Counted from the first letter of the stretch, positions 35,409 through 43,727 are shown. The stretch: DNA of 64,000 bases from SVEL01 sp017381055 (GCA_036307185.1 JAXJYC010000029.1:124001-188000), one strand, 5' to 3'. Translations and numbers: made by a program. The notes: generated from the letters alone by a model not told the origin.

Positions 35409-36872
35409 TTATTCTATTTCTTCCAAAACAGCTTTCACAAACTCATATAACTTAGCAATTGAAGAAATTGAAACTCGCTCGTCTGTTGTGTGGATATCAT
35501 ACATCTGTGGACCAAATGATACTACATCAAGCTCTGGCTTTTTCTCTAAGATATATCCACATTCTAATCCTGCATGAATAATCTCTACTTTAAGTTCTTG
35601 TTCAAATTTCTCTTTATGAATCTTGCAAAGAAGCTTCTGTAATGGCGAATCCGCCTTATATGCCCATTCTGGATATCCAACGTCAGATGAGAACTCACCA
35701 CCTGTAAGCTTAGCTAAAGTCTCAATCTTTTCAACAATAAGCTCCTTTCTACTTTTTACTGAGCTTCTAACAGACATACTTATCTCGACTATTCCCTTTT
35801 CTGTCTTTAAGATTCCCATATTTAAAGAAGTCTCAACTAAACCGTTCATATTTGGCACTCTATACTGAGGTCCAAATGGAACTACATTCATAAATGCAAG
35901 TATGTTATCAGTCATCTTTCTAGATGCACCATAGAAAATACCATATTCTCCATCAGATAAACTAATCTTAATATCCTTATCAGATATAATGAATTCATTC
36001 TTAACGATTTCTACTGCTTCATCAAAGATAGACTTTAATCTACTCATCTTTTCTTCAACTTCCTCATGACCGTGAAGAACAAAGATACCCTTACTTTCCT
36101 TCGTGATAACATTATCCTTTGCGCCACCATTTATAGATGAAATTCTAATAGCAATTCTATCATTAATGTATTTTAATATTCTTCCAAGAAGAATATTAGC
36201 ATTTGCTCTCTCGTTGTGAATCTCTGCACCAGAATGTCCACCCTTAAGACCGCTTATATCGATCTGATAAATGACACCAGCAACCTCCGCTGATTCCATA
36301 TTAAACTTTACATTAGCAGACTTTCCACCAGCACAACCAACAGTTATTACGCCATCGTCTTCGCTATCTAAGTTAAGCATATATTTACCATTAATATCAG
36401 ACATATCTAAGGCCATAGCACCAAACATACCTGTTTCCTCATCACTAGTAAATATTAACTCAAGTTCTGGGTGATTAATAGTACTATCATCAATCAATGC
36501 TAATGCCATCGCCACAGCAATACCATCATCTGCTCCCAAAGTCGTCTTATTAGCAGTAATAAAATCTCCATCTACTATAATTTCAATTGGATCCTTCATG
36601 AAATCATGATTACTATCTGAATCCTTCTCTGCAACCATATCAAGATGTCCTTGTATAATAACAGCAGGCTTATGCTCATAACCCTTAGTTGCTGGCTTCT
36701 TAATAACTACATTATTAAGTTCATCCTGTCTTACATAAAGACCTCTATCATTTGCAAACTTAACACAATAATCACTAACTGCCTTTGTATTTCCAGATCC
36801 TCTCGGTATATTTGAAATTTCCTCAAAATAGTAAAATACCTTCGCAGGCTCTAATCCATATTTTTCAAGCAT
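35409..36872 (-). CDS. pepD: Aminoacyl-histidine dipeptidase (PepD, M20 family)
   Basis: This zinc dipeptidase cleaves Xaa-His and other dipeptides in the cytoplasm. The M20C motifs are IIQGHLDMVAEKDSD, TLGADDGIAVAMALAL, FTSDEETGMFGA, SGLKGGHSGAEIH and AGLECGYI. The chosen start at 36872 (487 residues) lies behind GGAGG; the earlier ATG at 36893 does not. The lengths and all metal ligands look normal. It stands as its own unit between HD-GYP and WalJ-like genes. Confidence 0.95.
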   Translation of the reverse strand: MLEKYGLEPAKVFYYFEEISNIPRGSGNTKAVSDYCVKFANDRGLYVRQDELNNVVIKKPATKGYEHKPAVIIQGHLDMVAEKDSDSNHDFMKDPIEIIVDGDFITANKTTLGADDGIAVAMALALIDDSTINHPELELIFTSDEETGMFGAMALDMSDINGKYMLNLDSEDDGVITVGCAGGKSANVKFNMESAEVAGVIYQIDISGLKGGHSGAEIHNERANANILLGRILKYINDRIAIRISSINGGAKDNVITKESKGIFVLHGHEEVEEKMSRLKSIFDEAVEIVKNEFIISDKDIKISLSDGEYGIFYGASRKMTDNILAFMNVVPFGPQYRVPNMNGLVETSLNMGILKTEKGIVEISMSVRSSVKSRKELIVEKIETLAKLTGGEFSSDVGYPEWAYKADSPLQKLLCKIHKEKFEQELKVEIIHAGLECGYILEKKPELDVVSFGPQMYDIHTTDERVSISSIAKLYEFVKAVLEEIE

Positions 36873-36938
36873 AATTCTATCCTCCAATAACATACTTATA
36901 TAAATATACTACATGTTAGCAACATAATGAAGATTTTT

Positions 36939-38243
36939 TTATATTTCTTCAAAAGTTTGTTCAGCATGTATCTGCTTAACCTTATCTTTAATATCAAGAA
37001 AAACTTCTGCTATAATTGGATCAAAATCTTGTCCACTACCTTCACTAATAATACTAAAACATTTTTCTAGAGGCATTGCCTCTCTATAACATCTCTTTTC
37101 AGACACTGCATCAAATACATCTGCTACAGCCATAATTCTAGCACATAATGGTATTTCATCTTCTTTAAGTCCTTCTGGATATCCCTTTCCATTCCACTTC
37201 TCATGATGATATTTCGCAACCTGATATGCCATTTCCGTATATTCATTATTCCCTAAGTTACCAAAGGTTTCTTCAATAATTTTACCACCATCAATTGTAT
37301 GTTTCTTTATTATTTCAAACTCCTCGCTAGTAAGTCTTCCAGGTTTCTGTAATACCACGTCTGGCACAGCAATTTTTCCAATATCGTGCATTGGTGCTGC
37401 TTGACACATATTTTTGATATAATCCTTTGTTAACTTCTCTTTATAATATCCTCTTTTTCTAAGTTCTTTCGCTAACAATTTAACATAAGCTGTAGTTCTC
37501 TTAATATGACCACCTGTACTACCATCTTTATTTTCTACCAAAGTAGCAAAACTCATTACCATCTCACTATGATATCTTGAAACTTCATTTAACACAGGGT
37601 CTTCTTGATTGAGAAAAATACCTATAACCATAATTGTAACAGCCACACTAGTTAATAACACTTCTGGAAATATTCCTTGAACTATTGTTATTGCAGCTAA
37701 TGCCAATAAATATGTCAAAATACTAATTCTTTTATTATTCTCTATATAATGCCATCTCTTAAAAAATACAATCAACGTAAATAGAATATATATACCTACC
37801 ATACCAAAACATGTATAAGCTGATATTCCCATAGAATAATTTGTGTATTTTCCAATTCTAAACTCTAGTTTTCCAATAAAAAATACTACTACAAATATAT
37901 TTATTAAATATGGCAAATGTAATAATGCTAAAGGTATCTTCTTTGTAGGTGTTGCTCCTGTTGTTTTCATCATGTAGCCAAACATCATATACACAACAGC
38001 ATCTATTCCAACTAAAAAGCCTAAATGAAAAATCCTATTCCACATTATATCAACTGTATCAAGATGATTCACAGTTACTGCGGTAATTCCATCAAATATA
38101 ATACAAAACATGCTAAAAAATAGCATTTCACCAAAAATACTACTATTTAACTTCTTACCATATCTCCTACATTCACGAAAATATATAAAAGCTATATAAG
38201 CAACAACTAATAAGCATCCTATTTGTACTTTACAATATTCCAT
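36939..38243 (-). CDS. Membrane HD-GYP domain protein
   Basis: The N-terminal ~215 residues hold about seven membrane segments, probably a sensor region, followed by a linker with QEDPVLNEVSRYHSEMV. The HD-GYP domain (about 225-415) is canonical: MHDIGKIAVPDVVLQKPG and YHHEKWNGKGYPEGL. Such proteins degrade c-di-GMP. It is the second HD-GYP protein within 8 kb. AAAGGAG precedes the ATG. The sensed signal is unknown. Confidence 0.9.
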   Translation of the reverse strand: MEYCKVQIGCLLVVAYIAFIYFRECRRYGKKLNSSIFGEMLFFSMFCIIFDGITAVTVNHLDTVDIMWNRIFHLGFLVGIDAVVYMMFGYMMKTTGATPTKKIPLALLHLPYLINIFVVVFFIGKLEFRIGKYTNYSMGISAYTCFGMVGIYILFTLIVFFKRWHYIENNKRISILTYLLALAAITIVQGIFPEVLLTSVAVTIMVIGIFLNQEDPVLNEVSRYHSEMVMSFATLVENKDGSTGGHIKRTTAYVKLLAKELRKRGYYKEKLTKDYIKNMCQAAPMHDIGKIAVPDVVLQKPGRLTSEEFEIIKKHTIDGGKIIEETFGNLGNNEYTEMAYQVAKYHHEKWNGKGYPEGLKEDEIPLCARIMAVADVFDAVSEKRCYREAMPLEKCFSIISEGSGQDFDPIIAEVFLDIKDKVKQIHAEQTFEEI

Positions 38244-38411
38244 AGCTTATCTCCTTTGTATCTCGATCAAACTAACTACAATTGCCCTTATTAATCACCC
38301 TTATTAAGCACACATATGTTACTGTATTATATATATATCTGTCAAGTATATGTTATACAGTCCCCTAGCCTATCATATAATAATAAAAATCAATAAGCAC
38401 TGCTCATAATT

Positions 38412-39347
38412 ATGAAAAAAAGCTTAACAACATTTTCAATACTATTTATATTCTTCTTAATGCTAGCTAAAATGAACATAACTAGAACCTATGCACTAAA
38501 AGGGCTTAATCTTTGGCTATTCTCTGTTTTACCAACATTACTACCATACACAATAATCAGCACTATCTTATTACGCATAGATGCATTCTCAAAGCCACTT
38601 GGCATAATTAAAAAGCTTACAAAAGCAAACTTTAATGAACACATCCCTTTTATCGTAATATGTGGACTATTCTGCGGTTGTCCCATAGGAGCAAAGCTTT
38701 CAGCCGATACATATAAGCTTAATAAAATTAATAGAAGAACTGCTGTGTTTTTATTATGTTCATTAAGCTCGTTAAGCCCTGCATTTATAATAAACTTTGC
38801 TTTACCTATCAGTTTACCCATTAAACTGCGAATAATGTTATTCATGTTAATAATAATTTCAAATGTGATATCAGCCTACATCATAATACATTTTTTTAAC
38901 ATTAAAGATAAATCATCAAATCCTTCATCTTTTCCTTATGATACTATTATTAACCAGAAAAAAAATAGAATGCATCTTACAGATATTTTTGAAAGTTGCA
39001 TTCTATCCTCTTTTGAAATCCAAGGAAAAATCGGCGGTTATATAATAATATTTTCATGCATATCAGGTCTTTTTATTCAAACATTACATTTAACTCCTTA
39101 TTATGCACTCATTTTTAATTCCATTTTAGAAATCAGTAGCGGACTAGGTACCTATAATACGTTCCAATTAAGCACACAATACACAGCATTAATAACTGCA
39201 CTAACCTCTTTTGGTGGTATATGTACCATATGTCAAATGTTTTCTTGCATAAAAGATGTCAATATACCAAAAAAGTGTTTGCTATATAGTAAAATAATAT
39301 CCGCAATACTTGTGTATATAATGACTTACATATTATTGAATATATAA
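38412..39347 (+). CDS. ylbJ: Sporulation-type integral membrane protein YlbJ
   Basis: The 311-residue polytopic protein has about eight membrane segments. The family signature is CGLFCGCPIGAKLSADTYK (about residues 76-94) and the repeat-like later part ends SFGGICTICQMFS. YlbJ is required for spore cortex formation in B. subtilis, and its presence suggests a spore-forming lineage. No clear ribosome binding site precedes the ATG, which may mean low or specialised expression. A 168-base AT-rich spacer separates it from the divergent HD-GYP gene. Confidence 0.88.
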   Translation: MKKSLTTFSILFIFFLMLAKMNITRTYALKGLNLWLFSVLPTLLPYTIISTILLRIDAFSKPLGIIKKLTKANFNEHIPFIVICGLFCGCPIGAKLSADTYKLNKINRRTAVFLLCSLSSLSPAFIINFALPISLPIKLRIMLFMLIIISNVISAYIIIHFFNIKDKSSNPSSFPYDTIINQKKNRMHLTDIFESCILSSFEIQGKIGGYIIIFSCISGLFIQTLHLTPYYALIFNSILEISSGLGTYNTFQLSTQYTALITALTSFGGICTICQMFSCIKDVNIPKKCLLYSKIISAILVYIMTYILLNI

Positions 39348-39354
39348 CCATCAA

Positions 39355-39924
39355 TTATATTTTTATACTCTTTAATATATTAATTATATGTATATTTACG
39401 CCTATTAAAGCTAAAACCAATATAATGATTACTATCTCTATTGGAACTCCAACAAGCAATAACAAGCCAATAATAGCACATATTAATATATTAATAGGTA
39501 AAGCATATCCCAAACACCAGCGTACAACATACTTCTTTGTACTTACAAATTCATTCCTTTGAATATCAAGTTCTCCATGTGATATAGAAAACGCACTTGC
39601 TTCGCAAAGCTTATTCGCCTTTAGTTTTATATATGTACTACTAGACTTAAATTGTATATAAGCATCAAAAGGCTTGCCAAAAGGATTTTCCTCACCATAC
39701 CCTCCTAATAATGAAAAGAACCAATATGCAAACATCTAAAGCCAACCTAGATTACTTGAAAGAACAATATTTTTCGCTCTTATTAAAATTATATCATCAG
39801 CCTCAGCGTCTATAATTACTTCTTCATTTAAATCCGCTTTTTCAACTCTTTTTTCATCATTTACATATATTTCGTATTCAAAATTTTTATAACCGAATTC
39901 ATTGTCGTCTATTCTTATAACCAT
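39355..39924 (-). pseudogene. Hypothetical membrane protein gene split by an in-frame TAG codon
   Basis: An open frame of 189 codons is interrupted only by a TAG (39736-39738). The first 62 codons encode a beta-rich acidic domain (VIRIDDNEFGYKNFEYEIY, then LRAKNIVLSSNLGWL-like end). The remaining 126 start at an ATG immediately after the TAG, have FAYWFFSLLGGYGEENPF, a basic stretch, and two membrane segments near the C-terminus. GAGG precedes the first ATG; the second has no good site. The two parts read as one protein, so a nonsense mutation is likely; readthrough or reinitiation is possible. No family was recognised. Confidence 0.65.
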
Positions 39925-39959
39925 ATTATCCTCTAAGATTTCTATATACTTTTTTATTT

Positions 39960-39965
39960 ATTATA
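39960..39965 (-). promoter_or_regulatory. Extended -10 promoter of the split gene
   Basis: Minus-strand TGGTATAAT fits an extended -10 element. It lies 36 bases upstream of the first ATG. A second, TGTTATAAT, occurs near 40115. Confidence 0.5.
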
Positions 39966-40001
39966 CCACAATTTTCCTATAGCAAATACAGAAACTTAAC
40001 A

Positions 40002-40025
40002 AGCTCTCTGAATTTTCAGAGAGCT
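40002..40025. terminator. Palindromic hairpin
   Basis: AGCTCTCTGA-attt-TCAGAGAGCT is a perfect 10-bp stem, but neither strand has a long U-run after it, so it is a weak or partial terminator. The rest of 39966-40224 is AT-rich, with a 14-codon frame (40034-40078, minus) that may be the tail of a lost membrane protein. Confidence 0.5.
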
Positions 40026-40224
40026 CTATTAATCTACCAAAACCAATATTTCTTTTTAACAAAAACATAACCAACCATAACAACTATTTAGGCATTACTA
40101 ATACCCCATTATAACACATTTCCATCTCTTGTGTCCTACTAATAAAAATATTTTCATTCTCTCACTGTTTGCAACCAATGACAGATATATGTAAATCTAT
40201 AGATTAATGAATAAAATAAAAATT

Positions 40225-40461
40225 TTATTTATTCTTTTTCTTACAAATATAAGAAAACATAATAGTATATAGGCCTAATATAATTTCGATAATATCCATA
40301 TATATGTCCTTCATAATAAATATTTTGAACAAATATGCTATCAATATACATAATACATTTACTACAATTGACTTAAAACTAATAATATTCTTTTTATAAA
40401 AATATAAAGTTTCTATTAACAATATAATTGATATTATTGAAATTAAAAATATATGTTCCAT
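40225..40461 (-). CDS. Small hypothetical membrane protein
   Basis: From the ATG behind GGAGGAAAA (40461) the product has 78 residues with about three membrane segments (about 3-21, 28-46, 53-70) and a basic KKKNK tail. No family was recognised. It follows the C39 exporter remnant on the same strand, where bacteriocin loci often carry small membrane immunity proteins; that role is only a suggestion. The sequence is strongly AT-rich, more than its core-gene neighbours. Confidence 0.6.
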   Translation of the reverse strand: MEHIFLISIISIILLIETLYFYKKNIISFKSIVVNVLCILIAYLFKIFIMKDIYMDIIEIILGLYTIMFSYICKKKNK

Positions 40462-40604
40462 TTTTTCCTCCGATATTAACATATAAAATATACTTAATTA
40501 CGCCTAATACCACCACCTGATGAATATTTAGTCATAAATGCGTTTTTCCTGATCGTATATCTATTTTTATAAAGCACTTGTCACAGCATATGCACTGTGT
40601 TTTT

Positions 40605-40697
40605 TTACAACAATACCTTGTGAATGATATGTTGTAATGCCAAACAAGCCGCTGCACAGTCTGTTGTATCATGTTGTTTCACATATGTATATCTCAT
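40605..40697 (-). pseudogene. N-terminal remnant of a C39-peptidase ABC exporter (bacteriocin/RiPP type)
   Basis: A 30-codon frame reads MRYTYVKQHDTTDCAAACLA and then loses similarity and stops. The beginning matches the start of peptidase C39 domains (VKQHDxTDCGAACLA), including the catalytic Cys and oxyanion Gln region, which cut double-glycine leader peptides during export. Full exporters have ~700 residues, so nearly all is missing. A GGAG site lies 9 bases before the ATG. A promoter, riboswitch and terminator stand upstream. It is too short to work as an exporter. Confidence 0.75.
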
Positions 40698-40725
40698 AAC
40701 TTTTTACTCCATTCGTTCTATAAAT

Positions 40726-40767
40726 AAAAAAGGTCACAATAATTGGAAATTACCAACTATTGCAACC
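40726..40767 (-). terminator. Riboswitch expression-platform terminator
   Basis: Minus-strand GGTTGCAATAGTTGG-taattt-CCAATTATTGTGACC forms a 15-bp stem with three G-U pairs, followed by TTTTTT. Its 5' arm overlaps the last conserved bases of the c-di-GMP aptamer, so aptamer folding and terminator folding should compete. Confidence 0.85.
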
Positions 40768-40882
40768 GAACTATCATAGTAATTATTCTTTTAATCGTAG
40801 TTTCAATGCAACTGCGACTTTATTTAAACCACCTTAGACTTCAAGCTTTGCGACCTCATATTTCTACAAGTGTGCCTCTTTT
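40762..40882 (-). promoter_or_regulatory. c-di-GMP-I (GEMM) riboswitch aptamer
   Basis: On the minus strand the GEMM-I landmarks occur in order: GGCACAC, a stem closed by a GAAA tetraloop (CTTGTA-gaaa-TATGAG), GGTCGCAAAGC, GTCTAAGG, an arm with its own hairpin (CGCAGTTGC...AACTACG), and the 3' TATGATAGTTCGGTTGC. These match the family pattern GGCAAAC, GNRA, GGACGCAAAGC, CUAA and AUGGUAGCCGGGUU. It lies between a strong promoter and the exporter remnant, which it would have controlled. Confidence 0.85.
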
Positions 40883-40900
40883 TTAATTATTTATCCCACA

Positions 40901-40959
40901 AAAAATATACTCTATTACATAAAAAATGTCAATAATTTTATGTAATAGAGTATATTTTT
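40901..40959 (-). promoter_or_regulatory. Promoter of the riboswitch RNA inside a 24-bp perfect inverted repeat
   Basis: Minus-strand TTGACA (40927-40932), 17 nt and TATATT (40904-40909). The -35 box lies in the loop of a 24-bp perfect inverted repeat whose arms are 40901-40924 and 40936-40959 and contain TATACTCTATTACATAAAA. One arm covers the -10 and spacer, the other lies upstream of -35, which is the layout of a repressor or activator site. Confidence 0.8.
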
Positions 40960-41005
40960 CTATCATTTTATTAATAATTCTGCATTTTAATGTATTATTA
41001 ATAAA

Positions 41006-41043
41006 GACAGGAATTATTATATATATTACCAATAATACCTGCC
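41006..41043 (-). terminator. Terminator of the coiled-coil gene
   Basis: Minus-strand GGCAGGTATTATT and AATAATTCCTGTC pair with one G-U and one mismatch, followed by TTTATTAATAA. The plus strand also has a T-run after it. Confidence 0.75.
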
Positions 41044-41063
41044 TTTTTATCCAGACCTTACAA

Positions 41064-41717
41064 TTAATCAATATCTAACTGTACTGTATAATCTTCATAA
41101 TCATCATTATCATCACTTGATGAACCGATTACATCAACCTCACTAGCATTAGCTGCAAGATTCTCCATATCTGGCTCCTCAGGCGGATTAAGCTCTGATC
41201 TATTAGCCACTACCACATCTAAGCTTGTCTGAAGTGACTTCATATACTCATTATACTTATTTGTAATATTCTCCATTGAATGAGAGATAATATTCTGAAG
41301 ATCACCAAGACAATCATCAGTATACTGCATAGCACCCATACGAATGTTGTTAGCATCGTTTGTTGCACTATCAAGTATAGCCTGTGCCTGTTTTGTAGCC
41401 TTCTGAACTACTTCATTAGCTTGTACATAAGCCTGCTGCATAATCTCATGCTCACTTACGAGGGCTGATGTCTGAGCCATAGCCTCCTGAAGCATAGCCT
41501 CAGCCTTCTGCTTAGCATCTACAAGAATAGCATCACGATTTGCTATAATCTTCTGATACTTCTTAATCTCATCAGGTGTTTTTAATCTAAGCTCTGCTAA
41601 AAGCTCCTCGATTTCGTCCTTATTAACTACAATATTTGTCTTTGATAAAGGCTGAAATCTACAATTATCAATATAATCTTCAATTTCTGTAATAATTTGT
41701 TCAATTCTACTATTCAT
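41064..41717 (-). CDS. Coiled-coil protein (DivIVA-like or V-ATPase H-like), function unknown
   Basis: The 217-residue soluble protein has a short N-terminal domain (1-55), a long Ala/Gln-rich coiled coil (about 60-165; KQKAEAMLQEAM, KATKQAQAILDSATNDA) and an acidic Asn/Asp-rich tail. Similar proteins beside coaD/rsmD in Clostridia are labelled as ATPase or DivIVA-like from the coiled coil only. It could be a scaffold linked to division or wall growth, but nothing in the sequence proves this. It has its own promoter and terminator; AAGGAG precedes the ATG. Confidence 0.7.
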   Translation of the reverse strand: MNSRIEQIITEIEDYIDNCRFQPLSKTNIVVNKDEIEELLAELRLKTPDEIKKYQKIIANRDAILVDAKQKAEAMLQEAMAQTSALVSEHEIMQQAYVQANEVVQKATKQAQAILDSATNDANNIRMGAMQYTDDCLGDLQNIISHSMENITNKYNEYMKSLQTSLDVVVANRSELNPPEEPDMENLAANASEVDVIGSSSDDNDDYEDYTVQLDID

Positions 41718-41750
41718 TTTTCTTCTCCTTTTAGGAATGTACTAATCTAA

Positions 41751-41779
41751 ATTTTACACTACTTTGCCTAATTTGACAA
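41751..41779 (-). promoter_or_regulatory. Promoter of the coiled-coil gene
   Basis: Minus-strand TTGTCA, a 17-nt spacer and TAAAAT, 35 bases upstream of the start codon. Confidence 0.75.
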
Positions 41780-41807
41780 CCTTAAAGATTTCCATAGTAC
41801 CAAGTTC

Positions 41808-42290
41808 CTATTTGGTATTAAATTTTTCTTTTAATTTCTGTGCTACATATGGCACTACGAACTTATTTATATCACCATTTAAGCTAGCTATTTCTCTTAC
41901 AGTTGTAGAACTCAAGAATGAATATTCTATACTTGTAGGTATAAATATTGTATCTGCCCCTTCATACAATGCTCTATTAGTTTGAGCCATCTGTAATTCA
42001 TAGTCAAAGTCTGTTATAGCTCTAAGACCTCTTACAATTGTATTCGCATTATTCTCTTTGGCAAAATCTACTAACAATCCATCAAAAGACTTAATCTCTA
42101 CATTTGGAATGTCCTTTGTTACTTCCCTTAACATCTCTTCTCGTTCTTCGATTGTAAATAGTCCCTTTTTAGCACTATTTTTTAGTACACCGACAATAAG
42201 CAAATCCGTCATCTTAGCAGCTCTTTTTATTATATCAATATGACCTAATGTAACTGGGTCAAAACTTCCCGGATAAATAGAAATACTCAT
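41808..42290 (-). CDS. coaD: Phosphopantetheine adenylyltransferase
   Basis: CoaD carries out the fourth step of coenzyme A synthesis, joining AMP to phosphopantetheine. The 160-residue protein has the nucleotidyltransferase motif GSFDPVTLGHIDI, VVLKNS-like VGVLKNSAKKGLF, VRGLRAITDFDYE and the SSTTVREIA motif. It follows rsmD by 21 bases, the usual pair in Bacillota. GGAGG precedes the ATG. Confidence 0.97.
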   Translation of the reverse strand: MSISIYPGSFDPVTLGHIDIIKRAAKMTDLLIVGVLKNSAKKGLFTIEEREEMLREVTKDIPNVEIKSFDGLLVDFAKENNANTIVRGLRAITDFDYELQMAQTNRALYEGADTIFIPTSIEYSFLSSTTVREIASLNGDINKFVVPYVAQKLKEKFNTK

Positions 42291-42311
42291 ATAACCTCCT
42301 ATATATATGCA

Positions 42312-42863
42312 CTATATTTCAATAAACATATGCACATTAGTTTTATATTCTTTACGCTTAATCACTTTATACCCCATATCTTCAAGATATTCAAATCCTG
42401 TCTCTGTGGATGCTTCTACTATAATTGTAGTATATTCATCAACCAAAGAGGTACCTTTAAGCTTTTCTAAAACCCTTCGTTCTAGCTCCATATTATATGG
42501 TGGATCCATAAAAATATAGTCAAATGGTTTGTTTTCTCTATGTAGAGTATCAATAGCTGCAAAGACATCGCTAACCATGACTTTAGCATTCTCTTCTAGC
42601 TTTGTCTTTTGTAGATTTTCCTTTATACACATAGCTGCTTTATTATTATTCTCAACAAAAACAGCTTGTGTGGCACCTCTACTTAAAGCTTCAATACCAA
42701 TACCACCACTTCCGCTAAACAGGTCAAGAAACCTTGTTTCATATACATTATTTCCTAACATATTAAACAAGGTTTCTTTTATTCTATCTGTTGTCGGTCT
42801 GGTATCCATTGTCTCAATTGTCTTAAGTTGTATATGTCTAGCTTTTCCTGCAATTACTCTCAT
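42312..42863 (-). CDS. rsmD: 16S rRNA (guanine966-N2)-methyltransferase
   Basis: The 183-residue Rossmann methyltransferase has the SAM motif FLDLFSGSGGIGIEAL, the N-terminal RVIAGKARH and RPTTDRIKETLFNML, and the catalytic FMDPPYN. It modifies G966 near the decoding centre. It lies between cheR and coaD, with GAGG before the ATG. Confidence 0.96.
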   Translation of the reverse strand: MRVIAGKARHIQLKTIETMDTRPTTDRIKETLFNMLGNNVYETRFLDLFSGSGGIGIEALSRGATQAVFVENNNKAAMCIKENLQKTKLEENAKVMVSDVFAAIDTLHRENKPFDYIFMDPPYNMELERRVLEKLKGTSLVDEYTTIIVEASTETGFEYLEDMGYKVIKRKEYKTNVHMFIEI

Positions 42864-42880
42864 GGATAACCTCTTGTAAA

Positions 42881-43654
42881 TTAATTTTTCTTATAGAAGA
42901 ATGACTTAAATGATGTATAATTAAGCTCCTTATAATTGATAATCTGCTCTGTACTTCCTACAAAGAGATATCCCCCTGTCTTAAGAGCCTGATTAAATCT
43001 CTTGTAAATATCTGTCTTAGCTTCATCTGTAAAGTAAATTACAACATTTCTACAAACGATTAAGTCCATTCCTGATGGATACTTATCGCTAAGTAAGTTA
43101 CCAACCTTAAATTCTACACACTTTTTAATCTCTTCACTTATCTGATAATTTGACTTTCCAACTGGTGTAAAGTACTTCTTCTTAAACTCTTCTGGGAGAC
43201 CTGCAAGACTCTTTTCGTTGTATAAGCCTACACGAGCCTTTTCGAGCACCTGCTTATCAATATCTGTTGCCAATATCTTAATATTGCTAAGTGGAACAAA
43301 CTTTGATAAAAGCATAACTAATGAGTATGGCTCATCTCCTGTTGAACAAGCTGCACTCCAAATCTTAAGATTCTTACCTGAAAGCTTCATAAGCTCTGGA
43401 ATAACATTCTCCTCAAGTACCTTCCACTGATCTGGGTTTCTCCAAAATTCAGATACATTAATTGTAAGGTAATTAACAAACTCTTCAAACAACTTGCTAT
43501 CCTTCTTAATGGCATCTACATAATTCTTATATCCATCAATCTTATTTTTTGAAATAAGAGAATCGATTCTTCTCTTCATCTGCTTCTCTTTGTACATATT
43601 AAGATCAATTTTTGTAAGTGTATACACCTGCTGTTTAAACTGTTCATAATCCAT
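42881..43654 (-). CDS. cheR: CheR-type chemoreceptor glutamate methyltransferase
   Basis: CheR methylates receptor glutamates with SAM in chemotaxis. An N-terminal helical domain (1-75) is followed by the methyltransferase: LKIWSAACSTGDEPYSLVML, ILATDIDKQVLEKAR, and DLIVCRNVVIYF. The start at 43654 (257 residues) is set by AAAGGAGGG; a longer frame reaching 43765 would overlap the S1-protein gene and its terminator. No other chemotaxis gene is in the window, although FlhB/FliK-like genes occur at the left end. Confidence 0.93.
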   Translation of the reverse strand: MDYEQFKQQVYTLTKIDLNMYKEKQMKRRIDSLISKNKIDGYKNYVDAIKKDSKLFEEFVNYLTINVSEFWRNPDQWKVLEENVIPELMKLSGKNLKIWSAACSTGDEPYSLVMLLSKFVPLSNIKILATDIDKQVLEKARVGLYNEKSLAGLPEEFKKKYFTPVGKSNYQISEEIKKCVEFKVGNLLSDKYPSGMDLIVCRNVVIYFTDEAKTDIYKRFNQALKTGGYLFVGSTEQIINYKELNYTSFKSFFYKKN

Positions 43655-43684
43655 AAAAACACCCTCCTTTGTGTATTTATAAAT

Positions 43685-43714
43685 AAGGGAAGCCACGGTA
43701 CTGTGACTTCCCTT
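43685..43714 (-). terminator. Terminator after the S1-domain gene
   Basis: Minus-strand AAGGGAAGTCAC / GTGGCTTCCCTT is a 12-bp stem with one G-U pair, followed by ATTTATAAAT. It separates the cmk-ispH-S1 group from cheR-rsmD-coaD. Confidence 0.8.
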
Positions 43715-43727
43715 AAAATTTTTCATA

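Noticed and set aside
40034..40078. 14-codon frame ending KKKYWFW on the minus strand
   Set aside because: It looks like the tail of a membrane protein but is too short, has a stop just upstream, and no partner sequence was found; only noted as a possible relic.
40498..40604. Fragments after the C39 remnant that resemble SGKT and SGGG of an ABC ATPase
   Set aside because: The matches are a few residues each, in different frames, and do not form a continuous Walker A or signature motif.
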